From: Streptomyces aurantiogriseus
GTDB taxonomy: Bacteria > Actinomycetota > Actinomycetes > Streptomycetales > Streptomycetaceae
Reading direction: 5' to 3'
DNA: 64,000 bases
Assembly (NCBI RefSeq): GCF_014649375.1
Contig: NZ_BMSX01000014.1
Location: forward strand, 235,348-299,347
Position 1 is the stretch's first letter; each line of letters starts with the position of its first letter. Below, one piece after another: positions 34,760-42,653 of this stretch. The position numbers were made by a program, and so were the translations under genes. The notes under the pieces were generated by a model. That model was not told the origin of the DNA. It did no database searches and saw only the letters and a list, made by a program, of their open reading frames with translations.

Positions 34760-34944
34760 CGGAACCGCCGGTTGTACGAGGCGAGCAGGGCCAGCAGCCC
34801 GGCCAGCGCGGCGAGCATGACCAGGAGGTTTTCCCACCCGACCGTCGTGCGCGCGAGGACGACGAGCGTGAGGCAGGCCGCCGCGACGAGCATGCGGGCG
34901 GTGACGAGCAGCGCCGTACGTGTCGATTCCTTCATGACGGGCAT
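34756..34944 (-). CDS. Small two-helix membrane protein
   Basis: 62 residues from the ATG at 34944 (GGAAGGA about 10 nt upstream; a TTG at 34962 is the alternative). Two hydrophobic segments are visible, ARMLVAAACLTLVVLA and ENLLVMLAALAGLLALLA, ending in a basic SYNRRFR. It sits between the MalG-type permease and the fucosidase, whose start it overlaps (GTGA). I do not recognise a family. A role as an accessory subunit of the transporter, or simply as a translational coupling device, is possible. Confidence 0.7.
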   Translation of the reverse strand: MPVMKESTRTALLVTARMLVAAACLTLVVLARTTVGWENLLVMLAALAGLLALLASYNRRFR

Positions 34945-34992
34945 GAACGGTTTTCCTTCCAATGACTGACTGCTGATGCCGCGAAGGGTCGG

Positions 34993-35901
34993 TCAGCCCT
35001 TCACTCCGCCGGATGCCATGCCCTCGATGAGCCGGCGCTGGATGAGCGCGTAGACGAGGAGGACGGGCACGATGACGATGACCATGCCGGCGTAGAGGCG
35101 TCCGTAGTCGGCCGCCCCCTTCTGCGCGGTGAACAGGTTGAGCAGGCCCACCTGCAGCGTCTTGTTGTCGCCGGGGAGCAGGGTGAGCGAGATGATGAAG
35201 TCGTTCCAGTAGGCCAGGAAGTCGAACAGGATGACGGTGGTGACCGCCGGACGCGCCATCGGGAGCATGATCGTGGTCATGATCCGGAGGCGGGACGCTC
35301 CGTCCAGGGCGGCGGCCTCCTCGTACTCGACCGGTATCGACCGGAAGTACGCGGTGAGCAGATAGATGGTGAACGGGATCGACGTGGCGGCGTAGACGAG
35401 TGACAGGATCGCGGGGTTGTCGATGAAGAACCCGCCGGGAAAGACGTCGACGAGCGCGCGGTCCCAGTCGACGAGCATGAGGAAGATCGGCACGACGATG
35501 TAGTTGACGTTGACGAAGAGCCCGCCCAGGAGCGCGAGTTCCACGAGGCCGCGACCGCGGAACTCGTACCGGGCGATGACGTAGGCCGCCGGCACGGAGA
35601 CCGCCAGGACGAGCACCAGCCCGAGCGCCGTGACGAGCACCGAGGTCAGGAAGTACTGACCCATGTGCGCGTCGACGAACGCGTCGATGTAGTTCTCGAG
35701 GTGCAGGCCCTCAGGCAGCGTCCAGGGGCTGCCGAAGAACTCGCTCTTCTGTTTGAGCGAGGCGAGCAGCACCCAGGCGACCGGTACCGCGATGGCGAGC
35801 GCCAGGGCGACGACGAGGGCGTGGGTGAGCGCACGGCCCGTCCCCGGCCGGGTGGGGCGTGGGCGGTCGGTGCGCGGGCGGGACGAACTGATCAGGGTCA
35901 T
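34993..35901 (-). CDS. CUT1 sugar ABC transporter permease (MalG type)
   Basis: 302 residues, ATG 11 nt after the preceding permease stop. Six transmembrane helices start with LTHALVVALALAIAVPVAWV. The EAA loop is YEEAAALDGASRLRIMTTIM, and the C-terminus EGMASGGVKG is typical. It is the third gene of the fucoside operon. Confidence 0.9.
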   Translation of the reverse strand: MTLISSSRPRTDRPRPTRPGTGRALTHALVVALALAIAVPVAWVLLASLKQKSEFFGSPWTLPEGLHLENYIDAFVDAHMGQYFLTSVLVTALGLVLVLAVSVPAAYVIARYEFRGRGLVELALLGGLFVNVNYIVVPIFLMLVDWDRALVDVFPGGFFIDNPAILSLVYAATSIPFTIYLLTAYFRSIPVEYEEAAALDGASRLRIMTTIMLPMARPAVTTVILFDFLAYWNDFIISLTLLPGDNKTLQVGLLNLFTAQKGAADYGRLYAGMVIVIVPVLLVYALIQRRLIEGMASGGVKG

Positions 35902-35912
35902 GGTGTCTGTCC

Positions 35913-36908
35913 TCAGAACTGGAGAGGCTCGCGCCGCGTCGCCCGGCTCACCAGGAGCGACACGAGGAACGAGAACGCGAAGACGACGACACCGATGGCC
36001 ATGCCGTAGCCGTACGACGAGTTCGTGTACGCCTGCTTGTACATGTAGTTCAGCAGGACGTCGGAGGAGCCGTCGGGCCCGCCGCCGGTCATCGCGCGGA
36101 CCAGGACGAAGCTGAGGTTGACGGCGCTCATGACGAAGAACGTCAGCGTGGTGCGCAGGCTCTGCCAGATGAGCGGCAGCGTGATGGCGAAGAACTGCCG
36201 GGTGGCGGAGGCCCCGTCGAGCGCGCTCGCCTCGTAGAGCTCCTCCGGGATGCTCGCCATGCCCGCCATGTAGAGGACCATGTAGTAGCCCAGCGACTGC
36301 CAGACCATCGCGATCGCGACGGAGTAGAGCACGATCCTCTGGTTGCCGAGCCAGACCTGTTGCAGGCCGTCGAGGGAGAGCAGCCGGAGCGTGCCGTTGA
36401 GCAGACCGTTCTTCTGGTCGTACACGGCGGAGAAGATCGCCGCGATCACGACGACCGAGAGCACGTTCGGGATGTAGAGGACGAACCGGTACAGGTTCCG
36501 CCCGCGCAGCCGTTGCCGCGTCATGATCGCGGCGAGGAACAGGCCCATGCTCATCGTCACGACGGTCACCACGACCAGGAGCGCGACCGTGTTCTGGAAC
36601 GCGCGCACGAACTGCTCGTCGTCGAGGAGACGGCGGAAGTTGTCGAGCCCCACGAAGCGCTTGTCGGGAGAGAACCCGCCCCACGTGTAGAGGGACGTCC
36701 GGAACACGTTCACGGTGGGGATCACCATGAACACCGCGAAGAGCACCAGCGCGGGAAGCAGACAGGCGAGCACGAACCCGGTGTTGCCGCGCCGGCGGGC
36801 CGGGGCCGCCCGGGCGCCACGCCGGGAACTCCCTGCGGACGGCGCCTTCCCGCCCGTTTCGGATGTGCGGTTCGTCGAGCCTGGAGAGGGGGTGGAGAGG
36901 GTCGTCAC
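35913..36908 (-). CDS. CUT1 sugar ABC transporter permease (MalF type)
   Basis: 331 residues from the GTG at 36908. A basic ~40-residue N-terminal tail precedes six transmembrane helices (GFVLACLLPALVLFAVFMVI first). The EAA loop is LYEASALDGASATRQFFAIT. A 124-bp GC-rich gap separates it from the binding-protein gene; hairpins there could lower permease expression relative to the binding protein, as is common in such operons. Confidence 0.9.
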   Translation of the reverse strand: MTTLSTPSPGSTNRTSETGGKAPSAGSSRRGARAAPARRRGNTGFVLACLLPALVLFAVFMVIPTVNVFRTSLYTWGGFSPDKRFVGLDNFRRLLDDEQFVRAFQNTVALLVVVTVVTMSMGLFLAAIMTRQRLRGRNLYRFVLYIPNVLSVVVIAAIFSAVYDQKNGLLNGTLRLLSLDGLQQVWLGNQRIVLYSVAIAMVWQSLGYYMVLYMAGMASIPEELYEASALDGASATRQFFAITLPLIWQSLRTTLTFFVMSAVNLSFVLVRAMTGGGPDGSSDVLLNYMYKQAYTNSSYGYGMAIGVVVFAFSFLVSLLVSRATRREPLQF

Positions 36909-37032
36909 CGTGCCGGTCCTTGGGTCGTCCGCATACGAAGCAGTCCTGGGTGAGTGGAGAGCGTCTCCCGGGCCTTCCGGGTCGGACAGGCGCCGGCGGC
37001 GGTCCGGGCCGGCCGGGCCGCCGCCGGGCGCG

Positions 37033-38355
37033 TCAGTCGCCCGCCTGGCGCAGCTTCTCGCTGGCGTCGTTCAGCGCGGCCTGCCACTTGTCCTCGGTGG
37101 TGTCGCCGCTGATGATGCTGTTGGCCGTGTCGAAGAGCGTGGCCTTGATGTCGACGCCCGCGACGGGCGCGGTGCTCGCGAACCCGCCGACGAGCGCGGC
37201 GACCGACGGGTCCTCGTACACCTTGTAGAACTCGGCGTTCTCCCCGGACAGGCTGCTCGCGATGCCCTCGATCGGCTGGATCGCGTTCGACTGGGCGAAG
37301 GTCTTCGCCGCCTCGTCGGAGTACAGGTAGGCGATGAAGTCCTTCGCCGCGTCCTTGTGTTCGGCGGCGCTGGGGACCCAGGCCGACTCGACCGACGTGG
37401 TGATGTAGCGCTTGCCGCCCGCGGTGACCGCCGGCAGCGGTGTCAGACCCCACTTGAAGCCCTTCGCGCGGGGAGCATCCGCCATCTCGCCCACGATCCA
37501 GGTTCCGTTCGGCATGAACAGCGCCTTGTTGTCGAGGATCAGCTGCTGGTTCTTGGTGAAGTCCTGCTCGTTGGCGTATCCGACGGTGGCCGGCGCGGCG
37601 TAGCCCAGCAGCTTGGTGGTGATGTCGAGCGCCTTCCGGGCGTTCGCCGTCTTCCAGACGTCCTGCTTGTACGTCATGACGTCTTCGTAGAACTGCTCCC
37701 CGCCGATGTCGGCGAGGAGCGCGAAGAAGAACGAGTCGAGGTACCCGGCGGTCGGGTAGGTGAACAGCGGTATGCCCTGCTTCTCGGCCGTGTCTCCGAG
37801 CGCGAACATCTCGTCCCAGGTGCCCGGGACCTTCCAGCCCTTCTGCTCGAACAGGCCCTGGTTGTAGAAGAGTCCGGTCGGGGCGTAGTACATCGGCATG
37901 AGGTACGTCTTGTCCGTACCGTAGGGGTTGGTGTTGAGGTTGCCGACGATGCCCTTGGTGAGCTTGTCCCCGACGGTCTTGTTCTCGCCGGGGATCTTCG
38001 CCTGGAGCACCGGTGTGAGGTCCTCGAGGGCCTTGTCCTTGATGAGGGTCTCGGTGAGGGCGGCCTTACGGCCCTGGCCGAGCACCACGACGTCCGGGTA
38101 CCGTCCCGCCTTCATGTTCGGCGTGATCTCGTCTTCGATGCTCTTCGAGATCTGCAACTGGACATCGATGTCGGGGTGCGAGGCCTCGTACTGCTTGATG
38201 ACCTGCGTGTACATGTCCCGGCCGTAGCCGCCTTCGAGGGCGGCGACCTTGAGGGTCGTCTTGCCGGAGTCCGAGCCACTCCCGCCGGACGAACAGCCGG
38301 CGAGCAGTCCGAGCACCGTGACCGCGGCGCCCGTGAGGACGAGCGATCTCCTCAT
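37033..38355 (-). CDS. CUT1 sugar ABC transporter, substrate-binding lipoprotein
   Basis: 440 residues, ATG at 38355 with AAGGA upstream. The signal MRRSLVLTGAAVTVLGL leads to the lipobox LLAGC (Cys21). The fold is family 1 solute-binding: VVLGQGRKAALTETLI, YAPTGLFYNQGLFEQKGWKV, FMPNGTWIVGEMADAPRA, GKRYITTSVESAWVPSAAEH. The last segments recall NgcE-type N-acetylglucosamine/diacetylchitobiose binding proteins, but the operon context (GH29, GH35) points to fucose- or galactose-containing oligosaccharides. It is the first gene of the operon, and the operator-like repeats at 38493-38536 lie upstream. Confidence 0.88.
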   Translation of the reverse strand: MRRSLVLTGAAVTVLGLLAGCSSGGSGSDSGKTTLKVAALEGGYGRDMYTQVIKQYEASHPDIDVQLQISKSIEDEITPNMKAGRYPDVVVLGQGRKAALTETLIKDKALEDLTPVLQAKIPGENKTVGDKLTKGIVGNLNTNPYGTDKTYLMPMYYAPTGLFYNQGLFEQKGWKVPGTWDEMFALGDTAEKQGIPLFTYPTAGYLDSFFFALLADIGGEQFYEDVMTYKQDVWKTANARKALDITTKLLGYAAPATVGYANEQDFTKNQQLILDNKALFMPNGTWIVGEMADAPRAKGFKWGLTPLPAVTAGGKRYITTSVESAWVPSAAEHKDAAKDFIAYLYSDEAAKTFAQSNAIQPIEGIASSLSGENAEFYKVYEDPSVAALVGGFASTAPVAGVDIKATLFDTANSIISGDTTEDKWQAALNDASEKLRQAGD

Positions 38356-38492
38356 CTGGGGTCCTTCCCGTGGACTGTTGCCCACCTGACTGCGAGCGGT
38401 AGAACAGGTCCGGGGCCGGCCCGTCGCAGGCCACGCCGCCGTGACGCCGCGCCACCGTGCCCGAGAGCCGGACCACATGGCGATCCGGAGTT

Positions 38493-38536
38493 GTTACGGT
38501 GGCACCGATAACATGCAGCCTTACGGTGGCACCGAT
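38493..38536. promoter_or_regulatory. Operator repeats upstream of the fucoside ABC operon
   Basis: GTTACGGTGGCACCGATAAC (38493-38512) is an imperfect palindrome with GTTA/TAAC ends. The inner 16 bp, TTACGGTGGCACCGAT, is repeated at 38521-38536. A related GTTA...CGATAAC sequence lies at 39706-39726 between the LacI gene and GH35. It is a candidate binding site for the LacI protein at 38613-39632. The 257-bp gap 38356-38612 otherwise holds only the promoter region. Confidence 0.65.
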
Positions 38537-38612
38537 CCGCATGAGGGCGCAAGGGGCCCACGAGAGGCATTTCGACGGACGGCCGGCGCTCCGCTCCGCG
38601 CCGGCGCTGTGC

Positions 38613-39632
38613 TCAGCGGGAGCGCGGCGGGGCGGTGGAGGCGCGTACCGACAGGGACGCGGCGGCGACGGATTCGTCGACGTCGGCATCGTCGCCCTGC
38701 AGCAGCAGGGCGACGGCCGCCGCGCCGTAGCGGTAGAAGTCCTGCCGGACCGTCGTCAGCGGCGGGGAGCAGTAGGCCGCCAGGGCGATGTCGTCGACGC
38801 TCACGATGGACACGTCGTCGGGCACCGACCGGCCGCGCTCCTGCAGGGCGCGGATCACACCGAAGGCCATCTCGTCGCTGGCGACGAAGACCGCGGTCAC
38901 CTCCGGGATCATCGCGATGATCTGCCCCTGCCGGTATCCCGAGTCGGGCGACCAGTCGCCCTCGAGGAGCGGCGGGGCCTCGACGCCGGCCGCCGCCAGG
39001 CACTCCTGCCAGCCCTGTCGCCGCCGGCGCGCCTCGATCCACTCGTCCGGCCCGGACAGGTGCCAGACCTGGCGGTGCCCCAGGTCGAGCAGGTGCTGCG
39101 TGGCGACACGGCCCGCCTCCTGCTGGTCGATCCCGAGCACCCGGGCGCCCGCCGTCCGTGAGCCGTCGAGGGTGACGGTCGGGATGTCGCGGGTGATGTC
39201 CTCCATCTTCGGCGTCACGGAGATGAGCGGCACGGCGATGACGAAGCCGTCGACTCCCTGGTCGGCGAGCTTGGACAGGGCTCGCTCCATCAGGCCGGTG
39301 TCGAGCGCGGCGATGGTCGCGATGTTCACCGCGTACCCGGCCTCACCGGCGGCCGCCTCGACACCGGCGGTCACCGCCGAGCGCGAGTAGTACCCGCCGG
39401 ACGCCAGCAGCACGAGCCCGATGGTGTGGCTGCGCCCGGAGGAGAGCGCCCTGGCGGCGCTGTTGAACCGGTAGCCGACCTGTTCCACGGCCACCAGCAC
39501 GCGCCTCTTGGTCTCGGGGTTGACGTTGGGCGAGCCGCGCAGCGCACGCGAGACGGTCTGCGCCGACACCCCGGCGGTCCGCGCCACGTCGGCCATACTC
39601 GGCTGCCTCGTCCTCGCGGTGCCCTCGGTCAT
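38613..39632 (-). CDS. LacI-family regulator of the fucosidase/galactosidase locus
   Basis: 339 residues, ATG at 39632 with GGGGAG upstream. HTH and hinge: PSMADVARTAGVSAQTVSRA, RVLVAVEQVGYRFNSAARAL. The effector domain is complete (IGLVLLASGGYYSRSA, GVDGFVIAVPLI, HLLDLGHRQVWHLSGPDEWI, VTAVFVASDEMAFGVI, SIVSVDDIALAAYCSPPLTT). It is divergent from the GH35 gene and upstream of the ABC operon on the same strand. The shared GTTA-CGATAAC sites suggest control of both. Confidence 0.9.
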   Translation of the reverse strand: MTEGTARTRQPSMADVARTAGVSAQTVSRALRGSPNVNPETKRRVLVAVEQVGYRFNSAARALSSGRSHTIGLVLLASGGYYSRSAVTAGVEAAAGEAGYAVNIATIAALDTGLMERALSKLADQGVDGFVIAVPLISVTPKMEDITRDIPTVTLDGSRTAGARVLGIDQQEAGRVATQHLLDLGHRQVWHLSGPDEWIEARRRRQGWQECLAAAGVEAPPLLEGDWSPDSGYRQGQIIAMIPEVTAVFVASDEMAFGVIRALQERGRSVPDDVSIVSVDDIALAAYCSPPLTTVRQDFYRYGAAAVALLLQGDDADVDESVAAASLSVRASTAPPRSR

Positions 39633-39705
39633 GGTGCTCCCCTTCCGCGGTCGGCCCGCGGCGTCGTCCCTCATACCCCGTCTTCTCTCAGATCCTAGCG
39701 TTCTT

Positions 39706-39726
39706 GTTAGCCATAGCATCGATAAC
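39706..39726. promoter_or_regulatory. LacI operator candidate between regulator and GH35 gene
   Basis: A GTTAG...ATCGATAAC sequence with GTTA/TAAC ends lies 13 bp before the GTG of the GH35 gene and 73 bp before the regulator start. It shares half-sites with 38493-38512 (CGATAAC against the same right end). Confidence 0.6.
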
Positions 39727-39739
39727 ATAGGCTCGTCCC

Positions 39740-41581
39740 GTGACTGAGCCGAGCACGACACACATCTCTGCGGCCCACACCACGACCGACGCGGCGGCCG
39801 GCATCGCCGCCGGCGCGCTCACCTGGCACGGGGGCCGCCTGTACCGGCACGGCCTCCCCCATCGCATCCTGTCCGGGGCACTGCACTACTTCCGCGTCCA
39901 CCCCGACCTCTGGCGTGACCGTGTCCGCCGGCTCGCCGACCTCGGGCTCAACACGGTCGACACGTATGTCGCCTGGAACTTCCACCAGCCCCACGAGGGC
40001 GAGGAGCCACGCTTCGACGGCTGGCGCGACGTCGAACGGTTCATCCGCACGGTGGGCGAGGAGGGCCTCGACGTCATCGTCCGGCCCGGCCCGTACATCT
40101 GCGCGGAGTGGTCCAACGGCGGCCTGCCGAGCTGGCTCACCGGCCGGGACGTCGCGGTCCGCAGCTCGGATCCGGCGTTCACCTCCGCCGTCGGCCGCTG
40201 GTTCGACGAACTGGTCCCGCGCGTCGCCGCGCTCCAGGCGTCCGAGGGCGGGCCGGTCGTGGCGGTGCAGGTGGAGAACGAGTTCGGCAGTTTCGGCGAC
40301 GACCAGGCCTACCTGCGCTGGAATCGCCAGGCCCTGACCACGCGGGGCATCCGCGAGCTGCTGTTCACCGCCGACGGACCCACCGAGCTCATGCTGGACG
40401 GCGGCACCCTGCCCGGGACCCTGACGGCCGTCACCCTGGGCTCCAGGCCCGACGCCGCCCGGCAGCTCCTCACCACGCGGCGACCGGACGAACCGTTCGT
40501 GGTCGCCGAGTTCTGGAACGGCTGGTTCGACCACTGGGGCAAGCGGCACCACGTCCGCGGCGTGGACAGCGCGGTGGGCACTCTCCGCGGCATCATCGCC
40601 GACGGCGGCAGCGTGAGCATCTACATGGCACACGGCGGCACCAACTTCGGGCTGTGGGCGGGTGCCAACGACCACGAGGGCCGGCTCGAGCCCGTCGTGA
40701 CAAGCTACGACTCCGACGCGCCGATCGCGGAGGACGGCAGCCTCACCGCCAAGTTCTTCGCCGTACGTGAGGCGCTCGGCGCGCGTGGCCCCCTCCGGTC
40801 GCCCGCACGGATGCCGACGCTCCCTCCGGCACGCCTCCCGCTCGTCCACCGCGCCGACCTGCTCGCCGGCCTCCGCGCCGTACCCGCCCCGGCCTCGACC
40901 GCCCCGCGCCCCGCCTCGTTCGAGGATCTCGGGCTGGACGCGGGCATGGTCCTGCACACCGCGCACCCCCGCATCCCGGCAGGCGAGCACCGTCTCGTGC
41001 TCACCGACGTACGCGACCGGGCACTGGTCCTCGTCGACGGCAGCCTGCTGGGCATCGCCGATCCCGACTCCCCGGAACTCCCCGTGCACGGGACGGGCGA
41101 CGTCGTACGGCTGGAGGTCCTGGTCGAGAACCTCGGCCGGGTGAACTACGGGCCGGGCATCGGCCGGCACAAGGGCCTGCTCGGCCCCGTCCTCGTCGAC
41201 CGGCGCATCGTGCAGGGCTGGGACAGCACGCCGGTCGCGCTGCAGGAGTGGTCCTCCACGGAGCTGGCGGGCGCGGTCGCGGCCGGTCCCGCGACCACGC
41301 CCGCCGGGTTCGCCGTCGCGACGTTCGAGGTCGACGCCCCCGCGGACACCTTCCTCGCACTGCCCGGATCGAGCCGTGGCCTCGTCTGGGTCAACGGCTT
41401 CCTGCTCGGCCGCTACTGGGAGATCGGCCCGCAGGTCACGCTCTACTGCCCGGCGCCGCTGCTGCGTGTCGGCGAGAACACCGTGACGGTCCTCGAGCTG
41501 GAACGGCTCGGCGCAACCCTGGAGTTGCGGGAGCGCCCCGAGCTGGGACCGCCGGAGGAGTACGTCGAGGAGTTCGGCTGA
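39740..41581 (+). CDS. GH35 beta-galactosidase
   Basis: 613 residues. Clear GH35 features are HRILSGALHYFRVHPDLWRD, LNTVDTYVAWNFHQPHEGE, IVRPGPYICAEWSNGGLPSW, the acid/base Glu181 in VAVQVENEFGSFGDD, and the nucleophile Glu257 in FVVAEFWNGWFDHWG. YMAHGGTNFGLWAGAND follows, then C-terminal beta-sandwich domains (LVWVNGFLLGRYWEIGPQ). No signal peptide is seen. The GTG start has almost no leader ribosome-binding site and lies directly beside the operator, so near-leaderless translation is possible. It should remove terminal beta-galactose after GH29 has removed fucose. Confidence 0.9.
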   Translation: MTEPSTTHISAAHTTTDAAAGIAAGALTWHGGRLYRHGLPHRILSGALHYFRVHPDLWRDRVRRLADLGLNTVDTYVAWNFHQPHEGEEPRFDGWRDVERFIRTVGEEGLDVIVRPGPYICAEWSNGGLPSWLTGRDVAVRSSDPAFTSAVGRWFDELVPRVAALQASEGGPVVAVQVENEFGSFGDDQAYLRWNRQALTTRGIRELLFTADGPTELMLDGGTLPGTLTAVTLGSRPDAARQLLTTRRPDEPFVVAEFWNGWFDHWGKRHHVRGVDSAVGTLRGIIADGGSVSIYMAHGGTNFGLWAGANDHEGRLEPVVTSYDSDAPIAEDGSLTAKFFAVREALGARGPLRSPARMPTLPPARLPLVHRADLLAGLRAVPAPASTAPRPASFEDLGLDAGMVLHTAHPRIPAGEHRLVLTDVRDRALVLVDGSLLGIADPDSPELPVHGTGDVVRLEVLVENLGRVNYGPGIGRHKGLLGPVLVDRRIVQGWDSTPVALQEWSSTELAGAVAAGPATTPAGFAVATFEVDAPADTFLALPGSSRGLVWVNGFLLGRYWEIGPQVTLYCPAPLLRVGENTVTVLELERLGATLELRERPELGPPEEYVEEFG

Positions 41582-41671
41582 CGACGTCCGCATGAAGGCG
41601 GCCCCCGGTGGCGCGAGGTCCCGGATTGCTGCTGTCTGTAGGAAAGAAGTGCGGACAGAAAGCGAGGGGCC

Positions 41672-42319
41672 ATGGGGCAGAAGCACGAGCGCCTCGGGAC
41701 ACCCCGGGCCGCCGGGATCGCCGGGGTCGTCTTCGCGATCCTGCTGGCCGCGGCGATCGTCCTGGTGCGCATCGCCCTGCCCGAGGGGGTCGGCGGTGAC
41801 GACATCGCCGTCGATGCCGGGCAGCGGAGCGCCGTGCAGACGGCGCTGGCGCTGATCCCGTTCGCCGGGATCGCCTTCCTGTGGTTCATGGGAGCCCTGC
41901 GCGAGCAGTCCGGTGCGGGCGAGGACCGGTTCGTGTCCACCGTGTTCCTGGGCAGCGGGCTGGTCTTCGTCGCCACGCTGTTCGCCAGTGCCGCGGCGGC
42001 AGCGACCGTGCTGGACGAGAGTCAGCAGCAGTCGCCGTTCGGCCGCCACTTCGCCTACGCCCTGCTGACCACGTACGCGATGCGCATGGCGGCGGTGTTC
42101 ATCTTCACGACCTCGGCCATCGGCCGCCGGCTCGGCGCCCTGCCTCGTCCGCTCATCGTCCTCGGCTACCTCGCGGGACTGACGCTGCTGGTGGTGGGAG
42201 CGGACGTGCCCTGGTCCGAGCTGGTCTTCCCGGCCTGGGCGCTGATCGTCAGCCTGCACATCCTGCGGGGCCGGCGTCCCTCCGACGCACGGCCCGCCGC
42301 CCCGGCCGCCCCGGCCTGA
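41672..42319 (+). CDS. Integral membrane protein of unknown function
   Basis: 215 residues, ATG with GAGGGG upstream. About five hydrophobic segments: GIAGVVFAILLAAAIVLVRI, TALALIPFAGIAFLWFMGA, VFLGSGLVFVATLFASAAAA, ALLTTYAMRMAAVFIFTTSA, PLIVLGYLAGLTLLVVGA. I do not recognise a characterised family; similar proteins occur widely in actinobacteria. It is not obviously linked to the genes either side, although it is co-directional with the P450 set 107 bp downstream. Confidence 0.75.
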   Translation: MGQKHERLGTPRAAGIAGVVFAILLAAAIVLVRIALPEGVGGDDIAVDAGQRSAVQTALALIPFAGIAFLWFMGALREQSGAGEDRFVSTVFLGSGLVFVATLFASAAAAATVLDESQQQSPFGRHFAYALLTTYAMRMAAVFIFTTSAIGRRLGALPRPLIVLGYLAGLTLLVVGADVPWSELVFPAWALIVSLHILRGRRPSDARPAAPAAPA

Positions 42320-42428
42320 TCCGGCGACAGCGCTCACTCCAACGGTCTCCTCCTCGTCGCCGCATCCACTCCGGCCGCGGAGGATGGTCGCAGGGGGCCA
42401 CGGGCCATAGGAGAGGACCGATCCCTTG

Positions 42429-42653
42429 GTGAGGCTTGTCGTCGACCTGAACCGCTGTCAGGGATACGCGCAGTGCGCGTTCCTCGCCCCCGACGTCTTC
42501 GCCATGCACGGCGAAGAGGGGCTGCTGTACACCCCGGAGGCCGACGAGGCGCAGCGCGAGAAACTGGCACAGGCCGCCGCGGCCTGCCCCGTCCAGGCCA
42601 TCCTCGTCGACGCGGTGGACCCGCCGGCCGAGGCGGTGTCCGGTGAACGGTGA
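42429..42653 (+). CDS. P450-type ferredoxin, probably [3Fe-4S]
   Basis: 74 residues from a GTG at 42429 (AGGAGAGGA upstream; TTG 42426 is an alternative). Three cluster cysteines are seen, Cys10 and Cys16 in CQGYAQC and Cys53 in AACPVQAI. This is the pattern of single-cluster [3Fe-4S] ferredoxins that feed actinobacterial P450 enzymes. The position usually held by a fourth ligand is Tyr. It overlaps the reductase start by 11 bp, and the P450 follows. Confidence 0.9.
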   Translation: MRLVVDLNRCQGYAQCAFLAPDVFAMHGEEGLLYTPEADEAQREKLAQAAAACPVQAILVDAVDPPAEAVSGER

